Part shown: positions 1 to 9,335 of the stretch, piece by piece
Layout: every line of letters begins with the position of its first letter
Position numbering within the stretch: position 1 is the stretch's first letter
Assembly (NCBI GenBank): GCA_964036045.1
Contig: OZ038385.1
Span: 40,431,680-40,495,679, forward strand
Reading direction: 5' to 3'
Length of the DNA stretch: 64,000 bases
Source: Eutreptiella sp. 'Long Island Sound 2002'
Taxonomy: Eukaryota; Euglenozoa; Euglenophyceae; Eutreptiales; Eutreptiaceae
Position numbers and translations under genes: made by a program
Notes under the pieces: model-generated
The model's database searches: none
What the model was told of the DNA's origin: nothing
What the model saw: the letters and a program-made list of their open reading frames with translations, nothing else

Positions 1-672
1 CAGGGGACTACCCCCAAACACGCCCACGCCCGTCTAATGGAGAACGTGAAGGAGCTATTCTGGTGTGATGCCAGAGATGAGCAGGGCCACCTGCAGCACG
101 CCTCCGACTGCGAGCAGCGAGACTGCTTTGTAGTCCAGGGGAAGCAGCAGGAAAAGATCACCGGCGCCAAGGTGAAGCTGCCGGATCATTGCCGCTGCAC
201 CATCACGTGTGCATTCTGCGGTAAGCGGAAGCACTACGAGGATGAGTGCTACCATAAGCAACGCCTATCGGCGAAGCTTAAGGGGGAAGATCCTGGCAAA
301 AGCTCAGGCAAAGGAGGAGGCAAGGCCAAAGGCAACGACTCCGGCAAGGGCAAGTCGAAAGGACGTGGTCAAGGTGGTCAAGACAAGGGTCAAGGTGGAC
401 GAGGAGGAGGCGCTAACCGCCAGAACGACAACAAGAACAAGGACAAGAACGGAGGTAACCCCAACCCTAATCCAGGGGGGAACTCTGAGCCCTCTGGAGG
501 GCAGTCTGGACCTACCACACGCTCACAGACGCAGGCCCAGCAAGAACAAGGAGCCAAGCGTGAGCACGAAGGTGGTGATGACGGCAACGCCAAGAAGAGA
601 AGCCGTTTCATGAGGATGGCCCGCAAATTGCGGAACAAGGGGTTCGAGGTGACCTGTCCCGCGGAATTCTGA
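1..672 (+). CDS. gag: Gag C-terminal part (nucleocapsid), family A
   Basis: The reading frame is open from base 1, so the protein starts before the window; the first ATG inside is at 37. A CCHC zinc knuckle (C-X2-C-X4-H-X4-C) is encoded at 208-249, as in retroelement nucleocapsid proteins that bind the RNA genome. It is followed by a long Gly/Lys/Arg/Asn-rich basic tail suited to RNA binding. The frame ends in a single TGA at 670-672. The next codons stay open in the same frame into the protease, with no ATG, so the stop is probably read through to make Gag-Pol. Partial, not obviously damaged. Confidence 0.85.
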   Translation, partial: QGTTPKHAHARLMENVKELFWCDARDEQGHLQHASDCEQRDCFVVQGKQQEKITGAKVKLPDHCRCTITCAFCGKRKHYEDECYHKQRLSAKLKGEDPGKSSGKGGGKAKGNDSGKGKSKGRGQGGQDKGQGGRGGGANRQNDNKNKDKNGGNPNPNPGGNSEPSGGQSGPTTRSQTQAQQEQGAKREHEGGDDGNAKKRSRFMRMARKLRNKGFEVTCPAEF

Positions 673-713
673 CGGGGACGCTCTGGTGGCACCCAAGACC
701 TGGTGTTTTGGGT
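670..713 (+). promoter_or_regulatory. Candidate stop-codon readthrough site (UGA-CGG), family A
   Basis: TGA at 670-672 is followed directly by CGG. UGA-CGG is a known leaky context in tobraviruses and related plant RNA viruses, usually with a 3' stem-loop. A 6-bp inverted repeat (ACCCAA 691-696, TTGGGT 708-713) lies 18 nt downstream. Gag and protease share the frame and the protease frame lacks an ATG. Readthrough is inferred, not shown. Confidence 0.5.
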
Positions 714-1458
714 ACGTATCCGACTAGGGGGACGTGAATACCTGGGGGTACTGGATACTGGCGCCACAATATCTATAGTGGCGAAGAGAATTTTACCTTG
801 TGGGAGCCTGAAGAACACCATGACCACCGCCGCTATACGCATGGGGGATGGACATGTGGTGCACAGCTGCGGGGACTGTGAAGTGGAGGTACCTATGGGC
901 TCTCGAACTATCTCCCATCGGTTCTATGTGATGGACACTGAGGCCTTCGACTTTGTACTGGGTACTGACTTCTTCGTGCAGCACTCCCGGATACAATCCC
1001 TGACGCTGCAAGCGCCCTACCTCCTGTACGTGGACCACGGCAGTGGCAGAGAGTCTGTGCCACTGCAGCAGTCGGAACATACCTCGAGTTACCTGAGACT
1101 ATCGAAGGAGGAGCCCTCGAACATGATGGCGGCCTCCAAAACTGAGGACTATCAACTATTGGGGGAAGTCCTAGACCAAGGTCTGAAGGAGTTGGGTTAC
1201 TCTCGAGAAGACCTAAGTGTGGAGCTGTTCGCCAGCGACAAGCAGCATGTACTGGACCTATACTGCAGCAAGGGGAAGAACTGCAGCTACAAATTTTACT
1301 GGCCCTCTTTCGGGATGGCCTACGGGAACCCCAGATTCAGTGAACTGGGGAAGGTGCTGACCAAGGTGGCTTGGAACGTTCCCGTATGGTCCTGTGTTCC
1401 CCCGATTGGGGAGCCCATGGAGGCAACGAGTACTGGCGAACCCTCCTTGACAAGCTGA
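673..1458 (+). CDS. pol: Pol N-terminal part: aspartic protease plus degenerate Dam-like domain, family A
   Basis: The retropepsin motif L-D-T-G-A-T has its catalytic Asp at 754-756; the enzyme would cleave the Gag-Pol polyprotein. Downstream, from about 1213, comes a segment beginning V-E-L-F-A-S and carrying G-N-P-R-F (Asn at 1327-1329). It aligns by position and pattern with the N-P-P-F domain of family B. Here the second Pro is Arg, so a catalytic role is doubtful. The frame runs into a TGA at 1456-1458. The sequence that continues the domain is in the -1 frame from about 1383, so one base has been gained or lost, or a frameshift is used. No clear slippery heptamer is visible at the crossover. 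Confidence 0.8.
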   Translation, partial: RGRSGGTQDLVFWVRIRLGGREYLGVLDTGATISIVAKRILPCGSLKNTMTTAAIRMGDGHVVHSCGDCEVEVPMGSRTISHRFYVMDTEAFDFVLGTDFFVQHSRIQSLTLQAPYLLYVDHGSGRESVPLQQSEHTSSYLRLSKEEPSNMMAASKTEDYQLLGEVLDQGLKELGYSREDLSVELFASDKQHVLDLYCSKGKNCSYKFYWPSFGMAYGNPRFSELGKVLTKVAWNVPVWSCVPPIGEPMEATSTGEPSLTS

Positions 1459-1925
1459 CTATCAGGTCGGTGCGATTACCTGATGAGGCCATCTACGTGC
1501 CTCTGGGACGCAAGACGCCCATTGGGAAGCCCGGATGGGGGAGTATGCTCAGCGTGGTGGACGGAAGTCTTACCACCATCCCCTGGGAAGACCTGGACCC
1601 TACTCTGGTCCAGGCTATACAACGAGAAAGCGATGGACTCGCCTTGGGTGACTTGAAGGATCGCCTACGACCTCAAGATGCTGTTGAAACTACACCCGGA
1701 GGAGATGAGTACGTCGTGACTGACACCAACGCCCCCAACTCTCCCTGTCATGTACCTGTTCCTGATGGAGTCTCTGAGTGTGGACTATCTGAGCTACCTA
1801 GCTCTATCCACTCAGACGACGAAACTGAGCACGACGCCTTCATCGTGCAGACCGCGGTGGAGGAAGTGGAGAACGCCGAGTACGTCGCCCCACTAAAACA
1901 ACACACCGAGCGGGCACACCGGTGA
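1371..1925 (+). pseudogene. Pol continuation in the -1 frame, broken by the minisatellite (family A)
   Basis: This frame carries on the Dam-like domain (V-L-C-S-P-D-W, matching V-V-P-L-W in family B) and the linker toward RT. At 1899 it enters the minisatellite and stops at 1923-1925. Its last 210 bases (1690-1899) reappear at 3498-3707, where they run straight into the RT region. The arrangement is therefore a secondary disruption of a once continuous pol. The ATG inside this frame is not thought to be a real start. Confidence 0.7.
1690..1899 (+). repeat. 210-bp direct repeat, left copy
   Basis: It is nearly identical (about three substitutions) to 3498-3707. Both encode the same acidic pol linker. 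The pair flanks the minisatellite and its spacer, so about 1.8 kb has been added inside pol together with a duplicated coding segment. Confidence 0.9.
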
Positions 1926-2932
1926 ACAGGAGCCGGGAGGCCCAGGACACCGCACACGCAACACAACACACCGAGCGGGCACACCGGTGAACAGGAGCCG
2001 GAGGCCCAGGACACCGCACACGCAACACACCACACCGAGCGGGCACACCGGTGAACAGGAGCCGGGGGGCCCAGGACACCGCACACGCAACACAACACAC
2101 CGAGCTGGCACACCGGTGAACAGGAGCCGGAGGCCCAGGACACCGCACACGCAACACAACACACCGAGCGGGCACACCGGTGAACAGGAGCCGGAGGCCC
2201 AGGACACCGCACACGCAACACACCACACCGAGCGGGCACACCGGTGAACAGGAGCCGGAGGCCCAGGACACCGCACACGCAACACACCACACCGAGCGGG
2301 CACACCGGTGAACAGGAGCCGGGGGGCCCAGGACACCGCACACGCAACACAACACACCGAGCGGGCACACCGGTGAACAGGAGCCGGAGGCCGAGGACAC
2401 CGCACACGCAACACACCACACCGAGCGGGCACACCGGTGAACAGGAGCCAGGAGGCCCAGGACACCGCACACGCAACACAACACACCGAGCGGGCACACC
2501 GGTGAACAGGAGCCGGAGGCCCAGGACACCGCACACGCAACACCACACACCGAGCGGGCACTCCGGTGAACAGGAGCCGGAGGCCCAGGACACCGCACAC
2601 GCAACACACCACACCGAGCGGGCACACCGGTGAACAGGAGCCGGGGGGCCCAGGACACCGCACACGCAACACAACACACCGAGCGGGCACACCGGTGAAC
2701 AGGAGCCGGAGGCCCAGGACACCGCACACGCAACACACCACACCGAGCGGGCACACCGGTGAACAGGAGCCGGGGGGCCCAGGACACCGCACACGCAACA
2801 CAACACACCGAGCGGGCACACCGGTGAACAGGAGCCGGAGGCCCAGGACACCGCACACGCAACACACCACACCGAGCGGGCACACCGGTGAACAGGAGCC
2901 GGGGGGCCCAGGACACCGCACACAGGTAGGGC
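1900..2932. repeat. Minisatellite, about 16 copies of a 64/65-bp unit
   Basis: The unit contains CACCGGTGAACAGGAGCC and CAGGACACCGCACACGC. Two subtypes largely alternate: a GGGGGGCCC type ending ACACAACAC (65 bp) and a GGAGGCCC type ending ACACACCAC (64 bp), giving a higher-order 129-bp dimer. Because 129 is a multiple of 3, long open frames cross the array on both strands; these are repeat artefacts. The array lies inside pol of family A. Confidence 0.93.
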
Positions 2933-3497
2933 GGCCGGGGGACAGGAAAGAACCAACACCCCATGGGTCGGACACACTAGGGCGACCCAGCCGACCCACC
3001 GGGCCAGTGGCAGGAGCGGTACTCCAAGGCTGCTGGTCCGAGCCTGGCCAGGCTGCATCGGGGACCATGGCAAACGTCACCCGGAGCCATGGATGTAACC
3101 GGTGACAGGCGAGCCGGTACACAGTCCAGGAGGGGGTCGCCTGCCAAGCGGAGCGGCCCCGCAACTCAAGCCACAAGGGTGAGGCGGTCGTACCGTAGAC
3201 AAGCGGGAGCAAGACCCCTTGTGGTGAGAGATACTCCACACGGCTGGGCAGCCCCCAGAGCTGCCGCCCGAAGGAGGGGGCATGTGGCCCTACTCATGGA
3301 CACATGTGGGGACACCCTCCCACCTGGGACACATGGACCGGGTGGCCGCGACAATGCCTTCCCAAGCACATGCGGGAGCGGCTCAAGAGGCACCTAACAT
3401 AGGGCAGTGGGAGGGACAGGACGTCCCCTTGGTAAGACCTTCTTCCTGCACCGTCAAAGGAGGCATCCCGAGCTCCCAAAGATACCTACCTACCTAC
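2933..3497. other. Spacer between minisatellite and second direct repeat
   Basis: It is G/C-rich and has no convincing coding signal. A short TACC repeat ends it at about 3484-3500, immediately before the second copy of the 210-bp repeat. I see no transposon ends or known protein motifs. Confidence 0.5.
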
Positions 3498-3707
3498 CTA
3501 CACCCGGAGGAGATGAGTACATCGTGACTGACACCAACGCCCCCAACTCTCCCTGTCATGTACCTGTTCCTGATGGAGTCTCTGAGTGTGGACTATCTGA
3601 GCTACCTAGCTCTATCCACTCAGACGACGAAACTAAGCACGACGCCTTCTTCGTGCAGACCGCGGTGGAGGAAGTGGAGAACGCCGAGTACGTCGCCCCA
3701 CTAAAAC
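3498..3707 (+). repeat. 210-bp direct repeat, right copy
   Basis: It matches 1690-1899 and is in frame with the RT-coding region that follows. Since it joins intact pol, this is the copy that keeps the original downstream context. Confidence 0.9.
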
Positions 3708-6329
3708 CCCTACTCTCCATGAGGGTGGAAGACCCCGTGGATGAAGAGCTGGACCCTCGATCCAGGCTCAGGGAGTATGTGGATTCCAAGAGGAAGTTGG
3801 TGGCGAAAAAGCTATGCTACGCGAAGCCTACCCGCAGCTCGTGGCCACTGAAGCAAGGACGTATGGGAGACCTATCCCAATTGAAGGAGGACCTCGAACA
3901 GAAGATCACCACCTGGCAAAGGGAGGTAGATCTCAAGCTCATGAAGAGCGTGTGGGGCGCCCATGTGAGGACCCCAGAGGAGGACGCCCTCTCGGAGGAA
4001 TGTGCATGTGAACCCCCTCGAGCGTGCCTATGTTGCCATCGTCCACCGGAGATGGTCGAGCAAGACCTTCTATATGCCTACCAAGGGCTGAAGGATGCTA
4101 CCGCGGGCGAAGAGTCGGTTGAGGACCACCTCCTGACGTCTATTCAAGGGGCAAGCAACTTACACTCCGACGAGGACATGGAGGACAAGATCAAGGTATT
4201 GGACCCGCGGGTACAGAAGCTGATAAGGACCTATCTGGAGGTGTTCGGAGAACTACCCCCTCCAGCCTCATGCGACAAGCTGGTACAGATGGACCTCAAG
4301 CTGAAACCCGAGTTCTTGGGCCATAAGATTCGGAGGAGACCCTATCCAGCTCCTAAAGAGCAGGCCGACGAGATCGAGCGACAGATACAAGAATGTATCG
4401 ACGCTGGCCTAGTCCTGGAGTACAAGGACGGGGACTACCCCCTACACTGCAGCCCCTGTTTCCTGGTGGCTAAACCTGGGTCTACAGCCAAACGGCTGGT
4501 AGTGGACTATGGAGAGCTGAACAAGAAGACGCTGAACCACTCAGGGTCCATTCCCAATATGGAGTCTACCCTGGAGAAGATAGCCTCCTGTCGCTACAAG
4601 ACCAAGATGGACAAGCGAAGTGGATTCCGGCAAGTGGACCTGACGCCCAACGCGCAGGAACTACTGGCCTTCATCACCCCTCAGGGGAGGGTATTCAAGT
4701 GGAAGGTCATGCCATTTGGCATGGCTAACGCACCCGCTCTGTTCCAAGAGCTGATGAACAAGATCTTGTCCATCCTACGACGGAGACCTAAGGTGCAGGA
4801 GCTCATATCCCGTGGTGCCCAGATGGAGGCTCACATCGACGATGTATGCCTTGGGACCAATACCCAGGAGGATCACCTAATCCTCTTGGGTGAGTTCTTT
4901 GCGGTCTGCCAGGAGAACCACACACGACTCAAGCTGGAGAAGTGTGAGTTCATGCAGGAGACCATGCAGTACCTGGGGTTTGACGTTGGCTATGGGTGGT
5001 GGACCCCTGCGGCCTCTAAGGCCAAACCCCTGATGGATGCCAAGGTACGACACGAAGACCCCAAGAAAGGACTTCATGATGTACGCAGTTTCATTGGGGC
5101 GTGCAACTTCTATCGCCGCCACATCAAAAATTTCACCTATACCAGCGCCGTTCTGACGGACTTGATCAAGAAGAGTACTACTTGGCGCTGGGGCCCACAA
5201 GAGCAACAAGGGTTTGACGAGCTCAAAGACAAGGTAGCCAACGCTAAGTGCTTGGGCGTGCGTAGAGCACAAGGGGAGATTATCCTGGTGACCGACGCCA
5301 GCAATGTGGGCGGTGGTGGAACGTTGTTCCAATGGCAAGCACTAGAGAAGGAGGAGTTCGACTCGGCCATTTCCCAATGGGGGACGGAAGGTCTCAACCG
5401 AGATGGAACCCTCAAGCACAGCTACCCTGACGACAAGTGGGTCCTAGTACCTCTGGGCCACTGGAACTGGAAGTGGAACCAGGCCAGGGGGAACTACTCC
5501 ACCTATGAGCAGGAATTGCTCGCGGGTATGCTGGTGCTATCCTCGCAAGCACGACTATTGGGGAGTAACCCTGTGGTCTGGCTGTGCGACCAAGAACCGG
5601 TCCGCAGTTTCCAGAAGGGCCCCCCACCTGAGAAGGCCAAGCTACGTCGCTGGTGGACCTACCTCAGTCAACTACGGCTGACGGTACACCATATCCAGGG
5701 AGTGAAGAACGAGTGTGCCGACTACATCAGCCGCAACAACTTCGACGCCCTGATTGGTGCCCGGTCTGAAGCGCTGGCTAAGGAGGCTTTCAGCCGTATG
5801 GATGTACACCTGGACCTGAACATGACCATGATACGCCCCCTGGATGGACTCGAACAATCGGAGTACCTACAGGAGTTTGGGGATATCTACCGGCGCCTGG
5901 AGAAACGCATTGAACCCCTCCTGGTCAACCAAGACCAGTGGAAGCGGGACAAGAGCTACCTCTGGCACGAGGACCGCATCGTGGTGCCTAGTGACCGAGT
6001 CCCAGCGCTGCTGAAGTGGACCCATGAGTCCAGTGGTCATGTGGGTGCTGACCGTACCCTGAGGCTGTTCAAGCAGTGGTTCCACACTACGTGGACTGAC
6101 GACCAACTGCGGAAAACCCTCCAGCCTATCGTGGACAAGTGCCCGTGCAGGTCCTGTAAACCAGGGGATATCAGGGACAGAGGTCTCTACTCGACCCTGC
6201 CCATCCCTCACTGTGCTAACAGTGTGCTATACGTGGACTACACGGAGATGCCGAAGTTCGGGGGCTATGACTTCGCCCTCGTGGTAACCTGTGGTTTGAC
6301 CAGGTTTACCAGGGTGTTCCCCTGTAACC
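3498..6329 (+). pseudogene. pol: Pol: RT, RNase H and integrase N-terminal half, family A (interrupted)
   Basis: The frame is open from 3407 but homology starts at the 210-bp repeat. RT spans about 4300-4990 with the catalytic I-D-D at 4835-4843, in a context of A-H-I-D-D-V-C-L-G. RNase H follows, with T-D-A-S (Asp at 5294-5296). The integrase HHCC zinc finger has His at 6023 and paired Cys at 6146 and 6155. The first catalytic Asp of the integrase core is at 6236-6238 (Y-V-D-Y-T). Retroviral sequence ends at 6328-6329. The apparent remainder of the frame to 6442 is island DNA. RT makes cDNA from the element RNA and integrase inserts it; this copy cannot make a whole integrase. Confidence 0.93.
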
Positions 6330-6343
6330 AAACGAAAACGCGT

Positions 6344-6357
6344 GGACCAGGGTTAGG
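6344..6357 (+). repeat. Short telomere-like stretch at the island left edge
   Basis: AGGGTTAGGGTT contains almost two TTAGGG units only about 20 bp inside the island edge. Two units can arise by chance, so this is only suggestive of a chromosome-end or telomere-capture origin. Confidence 0.3.
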
Positions 6358-6390
6358 GTTCCTATTCTCGCGCGTACACGCACGCCACCG

Positions 6391-6475
6391 GCCGACCGAC
6401 CGCGGTCGTCGCGCGCGCGCGGCGGGTTTGCGCTTGACGTAGGAGCTTGACGTGACGCAGATGACGTATACGAGA
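6391..6475. promoter_or_regulatory. GC-rich and TGACG-motif region upstream of first island gene
   Basis: A GCGCGCGCGCGG tract is followed by three TGACG-type (CRE-like) words at about 6435, 6448 and 6462. A similar pairing of GCGCGC tracts with a TGACGTATGC palindrome occurs upstream of the gene starting at 9336. Shared regulation is inferred. Confidence 0.35.
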
Positions 6476-6798
6476 TCCCAGAATACACCAATGGGTGAAC
6501 ACAATAGAGACGTGAAACACTGCTTTACTTGCACGCAGTCCTGTCTACAATTCATCAACAAAGAAATAATCAATTTAACCGTGGATCTTCGATTTGTGAT
6601 TTTGTGATTTTTTTGTCTTTGTTTGTCCATCGATCGATTGGTCCTGCCTGACACCTTGCCCTATTTCGAGCATGGAAGCGCGCCGCGTGGTAAACGAGAA
6701 AATAGGAAAAGGGACGATGGGACGGTGTCACCCGACCGCCACACCCATCCAAATTGTTGATTCGTTAGCTCTTCGTAACTGATATTTATTTCAATCCA

Positions 6799-7709
6799 AT
6801 GTCTGCCGCTACCGCTCCTACTACCGCCGCCACCACCGGGATCACGGTGTACGCCGATGGCTTCGAGGAGGCCGCGCATCGCCTGTTTGCCTACCACGGC
6901 ACCGACGTGCCCAGCGACGCCAAGTCCATGTGCACGGTGGTGAGCCCAGACGTCCTGGCCGAGAATGGCGTAGAGCCACTGGAGGCGAAGGAGGACGGGG
7001 TCTCATCACATGGCCCAGTGTCCGTTACTGGCCTGCCGACGAGACCACAACCGCCGAGGTCCTGGTGCGGCGACCGGAGCTGCAGCCGTTCATCTTCCGT
7101 CTCGCCGACGACAACGGCGGACAGGAGAAGGAGAAGGAGAAGGACAAAGAGGGCCGCTGCTACGACCATGTCCACCTGTGGGCCGTCAACATGAACGAGC
7201 AGTGGCGCGCACAGTTCAATCCCACCGAGACCAACCCCGACGAGTCGGTGTTCCACCCACGGCGCGTGGAGCAGTTCAGGTGCACGCTGCGGGCTATGAT
7301 GGGCCAGGACCGGGCCGATAGGATGCCGATCTCTTTCGGCACCCGTGTGTCGGTGAACCCCAACCCGGTGTACGTCGGGACTCCCGCGGCGTTCCTGAGG
7401 TGGCTCCGCATATACGGGCGGGGCTCGGCCGAGTGGGAGGCCGCGATGGTGTCCGATATCCGCGAGGAGGGGGAGGAGAAGGGCGGCGGCTTGACCACCA
7501 CCATCGTGGGGTTGGTGGAGTGCCAGAAGCGGGACGCCGATGGGAACAAGCTTCCGAGGACCGAAAAGGGGTTCGAGGTCAGCCTCGCCGACGACGCAGA
7601 GGAGTGTGCGTTCTACGTCAAGGAGGGGTACCATTGCATGTTCTGTGTCACGCCCATGCGACTGTTCCTGGAGGACCGTAAGCTTTTGGGTACGGCGGCA
7701 TCGTTGTGA
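6799..7709 (+). CDS. Unknown island protein, frameshifted
   Basis: The frame from ATG 6799 gives a Thr/Ala-rich start, then T-V-Y-A-D-G-F-E-E-A-A-H-R-L-F, and loses sense after about 7000. A second frame continues from about 7000 with T-W-P-S-V-R-Y-W-P-A-D-E and runs to TGA 7707-7709, for about 300 residues in all. The crossover lies near GACGGGGTCTC, where a one-base indel in the G-run is the simplest explanation; a short intron is less likely because no good GT-AG pair is evident. A Lys/Glu run (about 7127-7152) forms a charged loop. There is no domain I recognise. AATAAA at 7816-7821 fits as its poly(A) signal. Confidence 0.55.
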
Positions 7710-7815
7710 TAATAAGTAATCGGTGCGTGTTACCTTTGGTGACGCTTTGATGATGTTAGTTTTCCGTATGAGGGTACGACGAGCGAGAGGGTGAGAGGAG
7801 CGAGAGACGACACCC

Positions 7816-7821
7816 AATAAA
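7816..7821 (+). terminator. Poly(A) signal AATAAA
   Basis: It lies about 107 bp after the stop of the 6799-7709 gene, in its orientation, and is followed by GT-rich sequence typical of a cleavage region. Confidence 0.45.
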
Positions 7822-7954
7822 GAAATCAGGCAGGTGTTTTGTGTTTGTATTGATGTATGCACGGAACAGAGTATTTCGAAGTTCCTGTTTCAGACTGAGT
7901 GACTGTATTGATTGGATGCGATTTCGATTTCGCTGTGTGCCCGTGTCTTTGGAT

Positions 7955-8035
7955 TTGGGTTACCGTGTGTGTGTGTTTGTGTGGCAGGAGGGTGTTATGT
8001 AAGTGTGTGTGTGTGTTGTTGTTGTGGTAGGTGGC
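7955..8035. repeat. GT-rich microsatellite region
   Basis: Several short TG and TTG runs occur between the two convergent genes. No coding potential is apparent on the plus strand. Confidence 0.6.
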
Positions 8036-8103
8036 CCTCTTCCTCGAGATTCTGTTTGAGTTTGTTCGCGTGGTGGTCGTCATCACTGCTGCCACTGTTG
8101 TTG

Positions 8104-8655
8104 TCAGCCCCAGCCAGGAGTGGCGGGGTACAGGAGGAGCACGCACACCAGCACACACACACCCCAACACCCCGGCCAGGAGTGGCGGGGCGCAGCCGAA
8201 ACCCAAGCCCAAGCACACACACCCACACCGCACACCCCAGCCAGGAGTGGCGGGGTACAAGCGGTCGTTGCGCTCATGTTTGATTGTGCTCGCTCAAAGG
8301 CATCCCGCATTTGCTGTATACAACCCTTCTTCGACATCCCTTCGCTGGATGTGTTGTAAGCCACAAGGTAACGGCTGCCATACTCAGTCGCATCCAACTC
8401 GTCCAACCCAAGATGCACCCTGTTTTCTTCAATATATTTGAACTGTTTTTGCTTTTTTGGAGCTTTGACTATCAACCCACCCATATAAACAAACCCGCCC
8501 TGATCGCTCCGCAATTTCAGCAAACTCGGTGCGACGATGGCTACATGATTTGATGCGTCGACGATTTGCACTTCCCGTACGCCTGGGTTGTTTGCCATCA
8601 CAAGTGCAAGTTCCGGTATTGTCTGTTCGGGCAACTCTGTTGGTTTGTTTTCCAT
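8104..8655 (-). CDS. Unknown small protein, C-terminus running into a minisatellite
   Basis: The minus-strand frame from ATG 8655 encodes about 135 residues of normal composition, including G-G-F-V-Y-M-G-G-L-I-V-K-A-P-K-K and H-L-G-L-D-E-L-D-A-T-E-Y. Around 8255 it enters hairpin repeats and becomes Cys/Val/Trp-rich low-complexity sequence, ending at 8104. The true C-terminus may be shorter or spliced. The gene is convergent with the 6799-7709 gene. I do not recognise a family. Confidence 0.5.
   Translation of the reverse strand: MENKPTELPEQTIPELALVMANNPGVREVQIVDASNHVAIVAPSLLKLRSDQGGFVYMGGLIVKAPKKQKQFKYIEENRVHLGLDELDATEYGSRYLVAYNTSSEGMSKKGCIQQMRDAFERAQSNMSATTACTPPLLAGVCGVGVCAWAWVSAAPRHSWPGCWGVCVLVCVLLLYPATPGWG
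8107..8254. repeat. Three hairpin-forming minisatellite units
   Basis: CCCCAGCCAGGAGTGGCGGG recurs three times at about 62-bp spacing (about 8109, 8170, 8233), separated by CA-rich DNA. Each copy folds into a stem: CCCC pairs with GGGG and GCCA with TGGC around a GGAG loop, with one bulged base. The middle copy has G for A at the bulge and keeps the pairing. Confidence 0.75.
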
Positions 8656-9335
8656 GGTTTACTGAGCAAGGGCCAGGGCGGAGCAATACTCTCAATAGAG
8701 GGCACAAATCTCCAGGAGCTGAAAAAATAAATAGAAAATGGAACCAACAGGAAGTGAATCCTGTGGTCTAGCGAAAGGGGTAGCGATTGGAGAATTCATA
8801 TCGCTAAAACTTGAGGAAACGACGTTAGGAATCGTCATTTTAGACTAAAACCTAAAGTCGCAGACAGACCAGCCGTTTCGTTCTCGAGGCTCGTCGGTGA
8901 CCATGTCACCATCGCATGTGTGTGGGCATGTGGGTGTCTCTTTTTATATACTGAGATTTGGGGTTGGTTCGACCGAAAACCACAACAAAACGGAACAAAA
9001 ATAAAAGACAAGCGCGCGCGACGCGGACGGACCATCACACCACCGCGCGCGCGACGCCACGCGGCGGACGGACCACTGCCGCGCGCGCGCGCCACTGGGA
9101 CCGCGACGGAAGCCGGTGGCGCATACGTGACGTATGCACATACAGTCCGAAAATAACACACACAGATGAAAATAATTACGCACGATTCACACAGATGGGT
9201 TGACAGATAAACGTCGTTGCATTGTTAAGTTGGATTTTCCATCTGTATTCTGAAATTTCTTTTTATCGTTCTTTGCAATTTTCCCACGGCGCAGTGTTCC
9301 CTTGCTTTTAGACAGCAAATAACACAATCAAATCA
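8656..9335. other. Intergenic region with divergent-promoter features
   Basis: It separates a minus-strand gene (start 8655) from a plus-strand gene (start 9336), so it probably holds both promoters. It contains two GCGCGCGCGACGC...CGGACGGACCA direct repeats (about 9012-9090), an A-rich stretch (8980-9008) and a perfect palindrome at 9121-9137. No coding signal is seen. Confidence 0.5.
9121..9137. promoter_or_regulatory. Perfect 17-nt palindrome GCATACGTGACGTATGC
   Basis: Its two 8-nt arms are exact reverse complements around a central G and include the CRE-like core TGACGT. It lies about 200 bp upstream of the gene at 9336. A dimeric bZIP-type binding site is a reasonable inference. Confidence 0.5.

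Larger units (their letters stand above)
1..6329 (+). mobile_element. Chromovirus (Ty3/gypsy) family A, left part, interrupted in integrase
   Basis: The order gag zinc knuckle, aspartic protease, Dam-like domain, RT, RNase H and integrase zinc finger defines a Ty3/gypsy element. The 5' end, including the 5' LTR and most of gag, lies before the window. Reading stops being retroviral just after the integrase segment FPCN (AAC at 6326-6328) and resumes in frame at 30996, so a 24.7-kb block has been inserted. A second disturbance, a 210-bp duplication plus a minisatellite, lies at 1690-3707. The chromodomain on the far side places it among chromoviruses. Confidence 0.93.

Noticed and set aside
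1748-3239. Long minus-strand open frames (up to 448 residues) rich in Cys/Val/Pro
   Set aside because: They are translations of the 64/65-bp minisatellite, whose dimer is a multiple of three; repeated in all frames with no start context.
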